From contig NZ_SDQE01000015.1 of NCBI RefSeq assembly GCF_004153455.1, positions 1 to 64,000 of the forward strand: a stretch of 64,000 nt of DNA, given 5' to 3'. This document shows, piece after piece, positions 48,506 through 57,480 of the stretch. How positions within the stretch are numbered: position 1 is the first letter of the stretch; each line of letters begins with the position of its first letter. A program made the position numbers and the translations under genes. The DNA is from Allopusillimonas ginsengisoli (GTDB taxonomy: Bacteria; Pseudomonadota; Gammaproteobacteria; Burkholderiales; Burkholderiaceae_B). The notes under the pieces are model-generated. The model was not told where the DNA came from, made no database searches, and saw only the letters and a program-made list of their open reading frames with translations.

Positions 48506-49387
48506 ATGGAAAAACGCGTCGTCTTTACACACAAGACACTTCCCTATCTGCTGCTTCTGCCGCAGCTGGCCATTACGGTAGTGTTCTTCTTCCTGCCCGC
48601 CGGGCAGGCCATGTGGCAATCGTTCCGTCTGGAGGATCCTTTCGGGCTGTCCTCGCAGTTCGTGGGGTTCTCCAACTTCGCCGAGCTTTTTTCCAGCGAC
48701 GAATACATCAATTCCTTCAAGATAACCGCCCTGTTCTCTCTGCTCGTGGCAGGCGCGGGCCTGGCCATTTCCCTCCTGCTTGCCGTGATGGCAGACCGCG
48801 TCATCAAGGGTGCGGGGGTCTACAAAACACTGCTGATCTGGCCCTACGCTGTAGCCACCGCAGTCGCTGGCGTACTCTGGCTATTTCTGTTTTCGCCATC
48901 CGTCGGGATTCTCGCCGTATTTCTCACCAAGCTGAACATAGGCTGGAACCCTCGCCTGAATGGCAACGACGCCATGACGCTGGTGGTGCTGGCCTCCGTC
49001 TGGAAACAGATCTCCTATAACTTCCTGTTTTTTCTCGCAGGGCTGCAGTCCATTCCCCGCTCGCTGATTGAAGCAGCCGCCATCGACGGCGCCAGCCCCG
49101 TGCGGCGTTTCTGGACCATCGTATTCCCTTTGCTGTCCCCAACAACGTTCTTCCTGCTCATCATCAATGTCATCTACGCGTTCTTCGACACGTTCGCCAT
49201 TATTGACATCATCACGCAGGGCGGGCCAGGCTCCAGCACATCGATTCTCGTCTACAACGTCTACAACACAGGATTCAAGGGCCTGGATCTTGGTTCATCG
49301 GCCGCGCAGTCGGTGATACTGATGCTTATCGTGATAGCGCTGACTATCGTCCAATTCCGCTATATAGACCGCAAGGTCAATTACTGA
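48506..49387 (+). CDS. ugpA: sn-Glycerol-3-phosphate ABC transporter permease UgpA
   Basis: 293 residues with six hydrophobic segments. [21 protein letters not shown] at the N-terminus and the coupling motif [24 protein letters not shown] are typical of UgpA/MalF-type permeases. It forms the channel with UgpE. It lies 22 bases after ugpB. Confidence 0.95.
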   Translation: MEKRVVFTHKTLPYLLLLPQLAITVVFFFLPAGQAMWQSFRLEDPFGLSSQFVGFSNFAELFSSDEYINSFKITALFSLLVAGAGLAISLLLAVMADRVIKGAGVYKTLLIWPYAVATAVAGVLWLFLFSPSVGILAVFLTKLNIGWNPRLNGNDAMTLVVLASVWKQISYNFLFFLAGLQSIPRSLIEAAAIDGASPVRRFWTIVFPLLSPTTFFLLIINVIYAFFDTFAIIDIITQGGPGSSTSILVYNVYNTGFKGLDLGSSAAQSVILMLIVIALTIVQFRYIDRKVNY

Positions 49388-49426
49388 CGCTCCGCGTCCA
49401 CTATCCGCTATTACGCTCACGCCGAC

Positions 49427-50269
49427 ATGATCGAACGCCGCCCCGTACTGGATGTTGTCACCCATATCATTCTGCTGATCGGGGTGGCAATTATCGCCTT
49501 TCCAATTTATGTCACCTTCGTGGCCTCCACACAGACAGCCCAAGAAGTGGCTCGCGCGCCGATGTCCTTGCTGCCCGGCTCGCACTTCCTGGAGAACTAC
49601 TGGACCGTGCTGGCCGGCGGCGCCGCCAACACGCCGCCGGTTGCGCGCATGATGTGGATCAGCACGGTCATGGCGCTGGTCATCGCCATCGGCAAAATCA
49701 CCATTTCAATGCTGTCCGCGTTTGCGGTGGTCTATTTCCGCTTTCGCTTTCGCATGTTCTTTTTCTGGATGATTTTTGTCACCCTGATGCTGCCGGTCGA
49801 AGTACGCATTGCCCCAACCTATAAAGTCGTCGCCGATCTGGGCATGCTCAACAGTTACGCCGGCCTCACACTGCCACTTATCGCGTCGGCAACGGCCACC
49901 TTTCTCTTTCGCCAGTTTTTCCTGACCATACCCGATGAGCTCATCGAGGCCGCCCGCATCGACGGCGCGGGGCCCATGCGGTTCTTTTGGGATGTTCTGC
50001 TGCCGCTGTCACGCACCAGTATTGCAGCGCTATTCGTCATTCAATTCATCTACGGATGGAATCAATACCTGTGGCCGCTGATTATTACCACTCAGGAAAA
50101 CATGTATCCCGTAGTGATTGGCATCAAGCGCATGATCGCGGGCGGCGATAGCGTCACGGAATGGAACCTGGTGATGGCGACCGCATTGCTTGCCATGATT
50201 CCACCCGTGGCAGTGGTCGTCTTCATGCAAAAATGGTTCGTCAAAGGCCTTGTGGACGCCGAAAAATAA
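49427..50269 (+). CDS. ugpE: sn-Glycerol-3-phosphate ABC transporter permease UgpE
   Basis: 280 residues with six hydrophobic segments. The coupling motif [23 protein letters not shown] and the N-terminal [23 protein letters not shown] stretch match UgpE/MalG-type permeases. [21 protein letters not shown]-like residues near the end are conserved. The ribosome binding site is weak, and 39 bases separate it from ugpA. Confidence 0.95.
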   Translation: MIERRPVLDVVTHIILLIGVAIIAFPIYVTFVASTQTAQEVARAPMSLLPGSHFLENYWTVLAGGAANTPPVARMMWISTVMALVIAIGKITISMLSAFAVVYFRFRFRMFFFWMIFVTLMLPVEVRIAPTYKVVADLGMLNSYAGLTLPLIASATATFLFRQFFLTIPDELIEAARIDGAGPMRFFWDVLLPLSRTSIAALFVIQFIYGWNQYLWPLIITTQENMYPVVIGIKRMIAGGDSVTEWNLVMATALLAMIPPVAVVVFMQKWFVKGLVDAEK

Positions 50270-50324
50270 AAACGCCCTGCTTCCTCAACGCTGGACGACA
50301 CCGAACAGAATCTGGAATCCCATC

Positions 50325-51419
50325 ATGGCAACGCTCAGTTTTCGCAACGTAACCAAGACATACTCGAATGGTGTCCCCGTTATACACGGCATCAATATGG
50401 AAGTCTCCGATGGAGAGTTCATCGTCATTGTGGGCCCGTCAGGCTGTGGAAAATCCACGCTGATGCGCATGGTCGCCGGGCTGGAAGGCATCACCGGTGG
50501 CGACATCGCGATAGACGGCAAGGTCGTCAACACCCTGGAACCGGCCGAGCGGGACATCGCCATGGTCTTTCAGAACTATGCCTTGTATCCCCACATGAGC
50601 GTATTCGACAACATGGCTTATGGCCTGAAAATACGCAAATTCACCAAGACGCAAATCCGTGAAAAGGTGCAGGATGCCGCACGCATCCTCGAACTCACGC
50701 ATTTGCTGGATCGTCGGCCGGGTCAGCTATCGGGCGGCCAGCGCCAACGCGTCGCCATGGGACGGGCCATCGTGCGCGACCCCAAGGTGTTTCTGTTCGA
50801 CGAACCCTTGTCCAACCTGGATGCAAAACTACGCGTACAGATGCGTCTTGAAATCCAGAAGCTGCATCGGCGTCTGGGCACCACCAGCCTTTACGTCACG
50901 CACGACCAGGTCGAAGCCATGACGCTGGCTCAGCGCATGGTGGTGATGAACAAAGGCATTCCGGAACAAATAGGCACGCCCGTCGAGGTATTCGAGAAAC
51001 CCGCTTCCATTTTCGTGGCGAGCTTCATTGGTTCGCCGCCCATGAATCTGATTCCGGTCCAGATTGATGACCAGTGCCGCGTCTGTGATGAAAATGGAGC
51101 CGTGCTGGCGTTTGATCCTGCACTTGTACCGGCGATGCTCGCCAATCGCAAGGTCATCATGGGAATGCGCCCAGAGCACATCAAGTTGCACGCACAGGGG
51201 ATACCCGTTCAAATCGAAATGATCGAAATCCTGGGCTCTGAGCAATTGATACACGGGCGGCACGGCGATACACCCATCGTGCTGCGCAGCCCGATCGGCC
51301 TGACCAAAGACGATCCGCTGGCAATAGGCGAGGCAGTGCAGATTGGCACCGATGGCCAGCACGCATTGCATTGGTTCGATCCCGACAGCGGCAAGCGCAT
51401 CGGCGATGAGTTGTTCTGA
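50325..51419 (+). CDS. ugpC: sn-Glycerol-3-phosphate ABC transporter ATPase UgpC
   Basis: 364 residues from the ATG at 50325 (the frame is open to 50250, overlapping ugpE). Walker [13 protein letters not shown], signature [16 protein letters not shown], Walker [15 protein letters not shown] and the MalK-type C-terminal TOBE region ([21 protein letters not shown]) are intact. It is the last host gene before the mobile element. Confidence 0.95.
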   Translation: MATLSFRNVTKTYSNGVPVIHGINMEVSDGEFIVIVGPSGCGKSTLMRMVAGLEGITGGDIAIDGKVVNTLEPAERDIAMVFQNYALYPHMSVFDNMAYGLKIRKFTKTQIREKVQDAARILELTHLLDRRPGQLSGGQRQRVAMGRAIVRDPKVFLFDEPLSNLDAKLRVQMRLEIQKLHRRLGTTSLYVTHDQVEAMTLAQRMVVMNKGIPEQIGTPVEVFEKPASIFVASFIGSPPMNLIPVQIDDQCRVCDENGAVLAFDPALVPAMLANRKVIMGMRPEHIKLHAQGIPVQIEMIEILGSEQLIHGRHGDTPIVLRSPIGLTKDDPLAIGEAVQIGTDGQHALHWFDPDSGKRIGDELF

Positions 51420-51764
51420 CTGGCGAGGATCCGGGTGTTGATTGCCCGTGTATCGCCTGGTATGCCGGAGCGCTTTCAAAAAAGGGCCGGTGTCAAGCCC
51501 TTCATGGAAAACACATGGGGCTTGAAACCATATATGGGGCAATAGGTTAGCTCTGTTTCGTGCCGCTTGCAGGGGATGCGGCGTTGTGGGCTGGGAGCCA
51601 CATGAGTGCCTGGGGAAAGCAAGCCGAAGCGCGCTGTGGCGAGCCGAATATCAAAGTGGCAACGGACTGGTTTCTCAATCTCGCCTATCGTTTCGCAAGC
51701 TGATCGGGCTTATCGCTCATAGGGTCCTTACTGCTTCTGACTTCACTTTCTTGATTTCGTCCCG
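51420..51764. other. Junction region between the ugp operon and the conjugative element
   Basis: This 345-base stretch should contain, or lie close to, the right end of the ICE. It holds an intrinsic terminator for the minus-strand gene (51478-51502) and a 10-base palindrome CCATATATGG at 51528-51537. There is also a 47-codon plus-strand frame at 51560-51703 starting with GTG, with no recognisable similarity. I looked for the TTTTTCAT-type site used by Tn4371-like ICEs and did not find an exact copy. No tRNA gene is present, and the ugpC gene is not interrupted. Confidence 0.5.
51478..51502 (-). terminator. Intrinsic terminator of the RT-nitrilase gene
   Basis: On the minus strand AAGGGC pairs with GCCCTT around a 9-base loop, and the stem runs into six T residues (51483-51478). 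A competing longer hairpin (arms at 51493-51500 and 51518-51525, with an inner CATG/CATG pair) overlaps it. It lies about 260 bases after the stop at 51765, leaving an unusually long 3' untranslated region. Confidence 0.7.
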
Positions 51765-54700
51765 TCATCGGGGCCGCCCCTTGTATCCAGCCGGCGGTGC
51801 CTTTAGAGCTTTCGGAGCCTTGGCTGCTGCCGTGGATTTGAAGATAGAAGGGTCAACTTCAAACACGCTGACAGCGACCTGCTGATTTCCATGCACATGT
51901 GCGATGAGACGCTCGTGCTTGGGCAGCGGCACCTGTGCCGTCGATCCGCCAAACTCGCCTGAGTTGGCGAGGACAACCGGTTGGTACATGTGGAAATGCA
52001 ACGCAGCCACCATATTGTCGAACGTCTGCACATCTTGATTCAGCGCTGCGACCAAGAACATGTCCGATCTGTCACGAAGGTCGGCCACAAGGTCCAAGTC
52101 CGTCGCGTCGTAGCAAATGGCCGCTGCAATGCGTGTGCGGGTCTTGGCGCCAATCGGCAACTCGACCAGCGTCACATGTGGCCGGTGGCCCTTCACACCC
52201 ATCCTCACCTCGTCCTTCATCGGATGCTGCTTGCCTTGCCAAGCGTACTGGAATGCCCGCCCGTGGCCTGCAGACTCAGTTCGAATCAGCCACAGGCCTT
52301 GATTGACGATGCCGCCAGCCTTGCGCGAATGAAGGAATGTCAAGCCGGTAAAAATGTTGGCTCGGATCTTGTCTGAAAGTCGCCTCAGCAAAAAGACGTG
52401 CTCCGGATGCACGGCCAACTCCGGGAACAGAATGACATCGACTACCGGCTCATCGCTCTTGTTGGATGTAGTTGCATAGCTTGCCGATGACCAGGTCTTG
52501 AGCTTCTGATAAGTCAGCCTGCAAACCTCAGCCAGATGGCGGCGATGTTCTGCCAAAGTTCCCGGCGTCCAATGCGTCGGGTCTTTGTCATCAAACTCTT
52601 CTCGCCGCGGGCGCATCGGCTGAACGATGGCCACGCGCAATGGCCGATCCTGCAAGGGCTCATGATCATCCACAGGCACCACGTACATCGGTGTATTGCT
52701 TCGGTGGCCAAACAGTGTGCGCTGGGCCACGATGCGCTCTTGAACGAGCGCAAGCAGTTCGGCTGCGGTCCGGACATCGCCCGCTGCCGACGCTGCGTTT
52801 GCGCGAAACTCAACTCCTGGCCATTGCAGGAGCGTCGAAAGCAGGCTGGAGAGCCACGGCGACACTGGCCCAGGCTCGTCCAGCAACCCACGTCCGGAGT
52901 TCAAAAGGCCGAAACGACGTTTGAACCAAGTGCTGCGCAGGCCACTGTATCGGCCCACCTCCTCGGTGACAAGGTAGCGACGGCTCGTGAAGTCAAACTC
53001 TCCGGTAAGGGCCGAGCGCAGGATACGCCCCAGTCCGTAGAGCCAAGCCTTTTCGGGTGCCACCCAAGGAGGACTGTCGTACAGTGGGTTTGTCGCATCT
53101 CCTCCTTCAATTGACTCCACATGCAAGAAGCCCGGCTGCTCAGGCATTTCCGATAGCTTTTGCCAATCCTCGCACCGAAGCATGATGTCAACGGCGCTCT
53201 TCCCCGCAGACAACTGCTCTTCCACGCCCTGGTATCGAAGTAACGCATCAGCGAGCATGAGCAGAGAATTTTCTTGGTCGAAAAGGTTGTTAGGCTCGCT
53301 GATGATTTGCAGGAGGGACTGAACACCCTTCAACTTAGCCGGATGCCTCCGAGAGTTGCTTTGCCGCTTGGTGGCTTGGACCAAAGCGGCTGGCACAAAC
53401 TGGCGCCAGTTTGCGGCCCGTCGCCCATTCAGCGCTGCCATCAACAAATCCGGACGACTCAGCGCCACGGATTGCACAACATCCTCCCGAATCCCTTCTT
53501 CATCTGTGCGCCGCAACCCTTCCGACAACCACACACCGAAGCGCCGTACATTCGGCTGCAATTGCTGCGCCACGATCGCTAAGGGTATGACATCTCTCAG
53601 CGCTTCACCTCGCACGGGCTCAAACAGAGCCGCGCGTTGCAATGCGGCGTACGCCTGTACCTCGGGGGCAACTTCGACCACCATAGCGAGTGACGCATCA
53701 CCGATAGAAGCCAGATACAGGCGGGCCTGCTGGCGGAGATACCAAGGCGATGAAGTCCGTTCAGTCAAAATGCGACGCGCTATTCCGCCGAGATCCTCGC
53801 GGTAACCTTGAATATCAACGCCCTCCGGGTAATCCTCCGGCTCACGGAAGCCAGTCTCCACCGCACCCGCTCGCAAAAGATCCGCCAGAACATACTCTGC
53901 TACGCGCACTTGCCTGCGCTTTGCTGCGTCCAGACCCGCCGCCACGTCGAAAAGCTTGATGCTGAGTGCCTCGGTCACGGGACTCAACAGGCGGGGGTGA
54001 GGGAACAGGTCCAAGCCACACCGCAGCAGCAAGACCAGCGCAGGATTCTCGGCCCAGCATTTGATGAGCTTGCGTGCCGTCGATTCGAACTCATGAGACA
54101 GCACCACTCCCTGTGTCACGTGGTCACTAATAGTCTCGGATGAGCCAGCCGGACTTTCGAGATCCGTCATCGCCAACCGATGCCGCATCAACTGGGCAAT
54201 TCGCGTCGCGACGAACCGCTTCACGGTGTCGTCTCTCACGTCAGTGTTGGGCACAGCAACCGTAGCCAAGCCCAATCGAGATGGCGCGGGATCGGCGACG
54301 CTTTCAATCTGCTCAGATACCCACAATAGCCCATCAAGGCCGCCCGCCGCCTGTGCCAGAGACTCTAGGTCAAAGGTCCCACTCAACTCTGCGTTAAGCA
54401 TCTCCATCAAAGCGGACACGTGACTCTGCGCCGAGATCGCTCGGTATGAGGTGGCCACACACTTATCTAACGACAGTTCAAGTGATCTCCGCGCACCCAT
54501 GCGCTCGCAATGTGCCTTCAGAACTGAGGTCACATAACTTTTGACATGTTCCAACAACGCAGCCTGCCCAAGCCCGCCAGCCCCACTCTTGGCCTCGAAA
54601 ACGAGACGCATGTCATCGACATATCTGCAGTAGTCCAGCAGCTTGACGTCGTCGCCGACCATGGTCCCATCGGCTACAGACTTTTGCATGTCGCGGTCGA

Positions 54701-55736
54701 AACGAATCAAATACGCGTTTGCCAGAAAGCCCGAGGCGACGAGCCCTTGGGGCAACCCGAGCTCAAGCTCTTGATGCTCTTCGCCGCGAATCAGTGCGGC
54801 CTCTTGCTGATCATCAGCGCGCCACTGCCAAGAGAAGATTCGCGCAACTCGCTCCCAGAATTGTGCGTCTGCCGCCGCCCAGTCAGGCAACCCGTGTTCC
54901 GCCTGATGCTCCTCCTCGAAGACCTTCAACTCTGCGAGCAAGGCATCGCGATCGACATGATCAAAGAACGACTTGATATCCAAAGACACCACGAACAGCT
55001 CTCGTCGTGGCCGCAGTCGATGCGCCAAATCCGCACAGACCCGTCGAGGGCGTGCGAGGAACGCCCGGTAATCTTGGAAGTACTGGCGATATGTTCTGCT
55101 GTTTCCCCAGGAAAATTTGGCGCGGGGCCGGACGCCAGCATTGACTACCCATGTGCAGTGCAGCCGATTGCCATAGCTCACCACCCCACTGGCGCGCATT
55201 GCCCCTATATCTGCGCCCGTCGTATCGCCCTGCGCAGACTCAACAGCCTCCGCCAAGCACATCATTACCGCCGTCGCCAAGGTTTGGTCACGAATAGACA
55301 AGTGGGCCAGTGGTCGCAGCTTCAGGCGTGGCTGTTCTTGTTCTGTCTGCACACCAGGATTTTCTCCCAGACTTGGCTCGCTGGGCGTCCAATCGTCAAA
55401 CGTCGGCTCACTGCCTAGGTCATCGACGTTAAGCTCCAACAATTGTTCGGAAGTAATCGTGGGTATCGGGCGAAACCACCAATGAGCGTTCTTGGGCGCG
55501 GGAACGAGCTGCAAATCCTTCGGTCGGAAATCGGCTTGGCAAACTTGAGCTGCCCAATGCTTTAGCTGATTTTCCAGGTCGATAGTTGAAGCATCTAACT
55601 CCAAAACATCCGCATACCAGTTATGGCGGCGGATGTAGGTATGCGACTTCTTCCATGCTTGTGCGAGGACAACCACATCACAGAGCTTATCGCCTTTTGG
55701 CGGAAGATCTCGATACTCTTCTTTGATAATAGACAC
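51765..55736 (-). CDS. drt1: Defence-associated reverse transcriptase fused to a nitrilase domain (DRT type 1 / UG1)
   Basis: 1323 residues. The reverse transcriptase spans about 140-440: motif A SLDIKSFFDHVD (Asp253), motif B-like LGLPQGLVASGFLAN (327-341) and the catalytic YCRYVDDMRLVF (Asp374, Asp375). A long helical region without a recognised domain covers about 450-1030. The C-terminal nitrilase/CN-hydrolase domain (about 1033-1300) shows a complete Glu-Lys-Cys set: Glu1106 in ILFPELAVH, Lys1169 in WQGKQHP and Cys1208 in AAICYDATD. This order is that of UG1 reverse transcriptases, known as DRT1 anti-phage systems. No maturase X domain or intron features are seen. Translation starts at GTG, since the codon before it is TGA; AAGGGGA is 4 bases upstream. 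The gene is monocistronic, inside the ICE next to the trb operon. Confidence 0.88.
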   Translation of the reverse strand: MSIIKEEYRDLPPKGDKLCDVVVLAQAWKKSHTYIRRHNWYADVLELDASTIDLENQLKHWAAQVCQADFRPKDLQLVPAPKNAHWWFRPIPTITSEQLLELNVDDLGSEPTFDDWTPSEPSLGENPGVQTEQEQPRLKLRPLAHLSIRDQTLATAVMMCLAEAVESAQGDTTGADIGAMRASGVVSYGNRLHCTWVVNAGVRPRAKFSWGNSRTYRQYFQDYRAFLARPRRVCADLAHRLRPRRELFVVSLDIKSFFDHVDRDALLAELKVFEEEHQAEHGLPDWAAADAQFWERVARIFSWQWRADDQQEAALIRGEEHQELELGLPQGLVASGFLANAYLIRFDRDMQKSVADGTMVGDDVKLLDYCRYVDDMRLVFEAKSGAGGLGQAALLEHVKSYVTSVLKAHCERMGARRSLELSLDKCVATSYRAISAQSHVSALMEMLNAELSGTFDLESLAQAAGGLDGLLWVSEQIESVADPAPSRLGLATVAVPNTDVRDDTVKRFVATRIAQLMRHRLAMTDLESPAGSSETISDHVTQGVVLSHEFESTARKLIKCWAENPALVLLLRCGLDLFPHPRLLSPVTEALSIKLFDVAAGLDAAKRRQVRVAEYVLADLLRAGAVETGFREPEDYPEGVDIQGYREDLGGIARRILTERTSSPWYLRQQARLYLASIGDASLAMVVEVAPEVQAYAALQRAALFEPVRGEALRDVIPLAIVAQQLQPNVRRFGVWLSEGLRRTDEEGIREDVVQSVALSRPDLLMAALNGRRAANWRQFVPAALVQATKRQSNSRRHPAKLKGVQSLLQIISEPNNLFDQENSLLMLADALLRYQGVEEQLSAGKSAVDIMLRCEDWQKLSEMPEQPGFLHVESIEGGDATNPLYDSPPWVAPEKAWLYGLGRILRSALTGEFDFTSRRYLVTEEVGRYSGLRSTWFKRRFGLLNSGRGLLDEPGPVSPWLSSLLSTLLQWPGVEFRANAASAAGDVRTAAELLALVQERIVAQRTLFGHRSNTPMYVVPVDDHEPLQDRPLRVAIVQPMRPRREEFDDKDPTHWTPGTLAEHRRHLAEVCRLTYQKLKTWSSASYATTSNKSDEPVVDVILFPELAVHPEHVFLLRRLSDKIRANIFTGLTFLHSRKAGGIVNQGLWLIRTESAGHGRAFQYAWQGKQHPMKDEVRMGVKGHRPHVTLVELPIGAKTRTRIAAAICYDATDLDLVADLRDRSDMFLVAALNQDVQTFDNMVAALHFHMYQPVVLANSGEFGGSTAQVPLPKHERLIAHVHGNQQVAVSVFEVDPSIFKSTAAAKAPKALKAPPAGYKGRPR

Positions 55737-55991
55737 TCATTCCCCTTGTTCTTGTTGCGCACGCGCCCCGAACACCTGACAGCATACGAAGTCAAACTAA
55801 AGCCCATCAGGTTAGGATCAATCTGCAGCATGGATTGCAATACCTGCGCTGCGCATTAGGCAAATTCAACGCAAAATGTGGCGCGCCGCAGTGCTTCTAG
55901 GGCACAACAGATGCTGTCATGACGATGCGTTGAGTTGGTCCACTCCAGGCATTATAAAATTTAGTTTGTATTTTGTTACCTCCTGTTTAGT
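55737..55991. other. Intergenic leader between DUF2274 and the RT-nitrilase gene
   Basis: 255 bases. The proximal part, 55940-55991, is strikingly AT-rich and carries a promoter. The predicted transcript then has about 208 bases of leader with an ACCTGA/TCAGGT 6-bp pairing and several shorter ones. No open frame in the leader resembles a known protein. A 17-codon out-of-frame ORF starts at 55740 and overlaps the start of the RT gene. Confidence 0.55.
55951..55979 (-). promoter_or_regulatory. Sigma70-like promoter of the RT-nitrilase gene
   Basis: On the minus strand a perfect TATAAT -10 (55951-55956) is preceded, with an ideal 17-base spacer, by GTAACA (55974-55979, four of six -35 bases). 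The predicted start is near 55944. The promoter lies 13 bases beyond the end of the trb operon, so the RT gene can be expressed independently of transfer functions. Confidence 0.65.
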
Positions 55992-56204
55992 TTATCTTTT
56001 TCTGAATCCCCGATCTCCCGCCATGAACGCCCCCAGCATGTACGGGATCAGTGTCGCCGCATCGACCGCCTCGCCATACGCCTGCGCGTGCAGCGAGGCG
56101 TAGCGGTCGAGGTCGGCTTTCAGGCTGGCCGGGCAAGCGAAGGTCAGCTTGATGCTCTCGGTCTTGGGCAGCGGACCCAGCCGCAGTTTCCTGGTCGTGC
56201 TCAT
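55992..56204 (-). CDS. DUF2274 domain-containing protein
   Basis: 70 residues. It has the short DUF2274 pattern (KLRLGPLPKTESIKLTFACPASLKADLDRYA, then DAATLIPYMLGAFMAGDRGFRK). The function is unknown; the first half looks like a ribbon-helix-helix-like or CopG-like segment. Genes of this family regularly follow trbI in Tn4371-type ICEs. Its ATG overlaps the trbI stop. Confidence 0.85.
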   Translation of the reverse strand: MSTTRKLRLGPLPKTESIKLTFACPASLKADLDRYASLHAQAYGEAVDAATLIPYMLGAFMAGDRGFRKR

Positions 56205-57478
56205 CGTGAAGTCCCCTTGTTGAAGAAAAGCGGCTGATAAGGCCGCAACACCAGATCACGGTTCACGATGATGCGCACCGGCAAGCCCGGGCGGCTGGTC
56301 AGCGTGGGCTGGATGTAGAGGTTGCGCCGGGTCACTTCCTGGCCGACTTGGTTCACAGTGTCCTGCAGGCTGTCGCGCCCGGCGATGATGACGCGATCAC
56401 CGTCCTGGCGGTTCTCGGGCGCGGCCAGTTCGGCACCGACGCCCAGCAGCGTGGTCAGCACCGCACCGGCAAAAATCCGATCCCAGTGCCAGTCCACGTC
56501 GTCTTCCAGACCGGCATAGCCTGCCGGGTCGGTGCCGATCAGGTTGTCGAGCGTGAGCGAAGACGTGTCCGGCAGGATGATGCGGTTCCACACCACCTGC
56601 ACGCGGCTCTGGCCGTAGCTGACCTGGCTGTTGTACTTGCCCAGGATGCGCGAACCCTGCGGGATCAGCAGGAACTTGCCAGTGGCCGTGTCGTAGATCG
56701 GTTCCGTCACCGTGGCGATCACATCGCCCGGCAGGTCGGACTTGATGCCCGTAACCAGCGCCCCGGCAATGACCGTTCCGGCCATCACCTGATACGGCGA
56801 GGTGGGCATTTGCAGGTTGCCGGAATTGCGGGTTTCCGTAGAGCCGCCTGTCAGGAACGCCTCTTTCTGGTCTTGCCGGTTCTGCACGGCAGTCGGATCA
56901 GCAGGCTGGGCCGCCGTGGAGGCCGGGCCAGCGGCCAGTGGATCGAAGGCGGCATTGGCAGCGAAGCCTGGCGCGGCAGCGACCTGCGACTGCGCCACGG
57001 GCGCAGCCTGTGGGGAGCCGGTGCGGAAGAACACCGATGAAGCTGCCGCCGCTTCTTCCTCCTTGCGCAGCGCATCGTTGGGGTCGTAACCCGGCGCGGC
57101 ATAGGTGGCGGCGACCGGCTGCTGCGAATTGACGATGGCTGGCCCCAGGTCGCCGGGCAAAGGAGGCCCCAGCTCCGGCACGTCAGGCGGCAGCGCTGGC
57201 AGCTTGGAATAGTCCGTCGGCAGCGCATCCAGCCCTTCCGACTTCGAGACACGATCCACGTTGTACAACTCGGTGGATTCGCCCGCGCCGCGTTGCTGCG
57301 GTTGCAGCGACCAGATCAGTGCGCCCATCACGCCGACCGACAAGCCTCCGGCGAGGATGGCCAGCGTGCGCCGGTTCAGGCGCGTGACCGGGCGCGGTTG
57401 GGCGCGCAGCGCCACCGCCTCGGGTGCCTCCTTGTCCGCCTGCGGCGTGGCAAGGTCGGGAGTATCGTCCTGGCTCAT
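56201..57478 (-). CDS. trbI: Conjugal transfer protein TrbI (VirB10 family)
   Basis: 425 residues. A short cytosolic N-terminus is followed by one membrane segment (about 34-52, LAILAGGLSVGVMGALIW). A long Pro/Ala-rich periplasmic linker comes next. The TrbI/VirB10 C-terminal domain follows (GTVIAGALVTGIKSDLPGDVIA, LIPQGSRILGKYNSQVSYGQ, VRIIVNRDLVLRPYQ). It spans the envelope and connects inner and outer membrane parts of the mating pore. Two bases separate it from trbG. Confidence 0.95.
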   Translation of the reverse strand: MSQDDTPDLATPQADKEAPEAVALRAQPRPVTRLNRRTLAILAGGLSVGVMGALIWSLQPQQRGAGESTELYNVDRVSKSEGLDALPTDYSKLPALPPDVPELGPPLPGDLGPAIVNSQQPVAATYAAPGYDPNDALRKEEEAAAASSVFFRTGSPQAAPVAQSQVAAAPGFAANAAFDPLAAGPASTAAQPADPTAVQNRQDQKEAFLTGGSTETRNSGNLQMPTSPYQVMAGTVIAGALVTGIKSDLPGDVIATVTEPIYDTATGKFLLIPQGSRILGKYNSQVSYGQSRVQVVWNRIILPDTSSLTLDNLIGTDPAGYAGLEDDVDWHWDRIFAGAVLTTLLGVGAELAAPENRQDGDRVIIAGRDSLQDTVNQVGQEVTRRNLYIQPTLTSRPGLPVRIIVNRDLVLRPYQPLFFNKGTSR

Positions 57479-57480
57479 GT

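Noticed and set aside
51420-51764. tRNA gene or TTTTTCAT-like att site as integration target
   Set aside because: No tRNA-like structure and no exact copy of the expected attachment octamer was found by eye.
51586-51885. 99-codon plus-strand ORF at the ICE junction
   Set aside because: Runs antisense into the nitrilase end of the RT gene and has no similarity.
51765-55736. Group II intron or retron interpretation of the reverse transcriptase
   Set aside because: No maturase X or endonuclease domain, no intron domain V/VI structure seen next to it, and the C-terminal nitrilase fusion is specific to the UG1/DRT1 type. A retron msr-msd was not evident.
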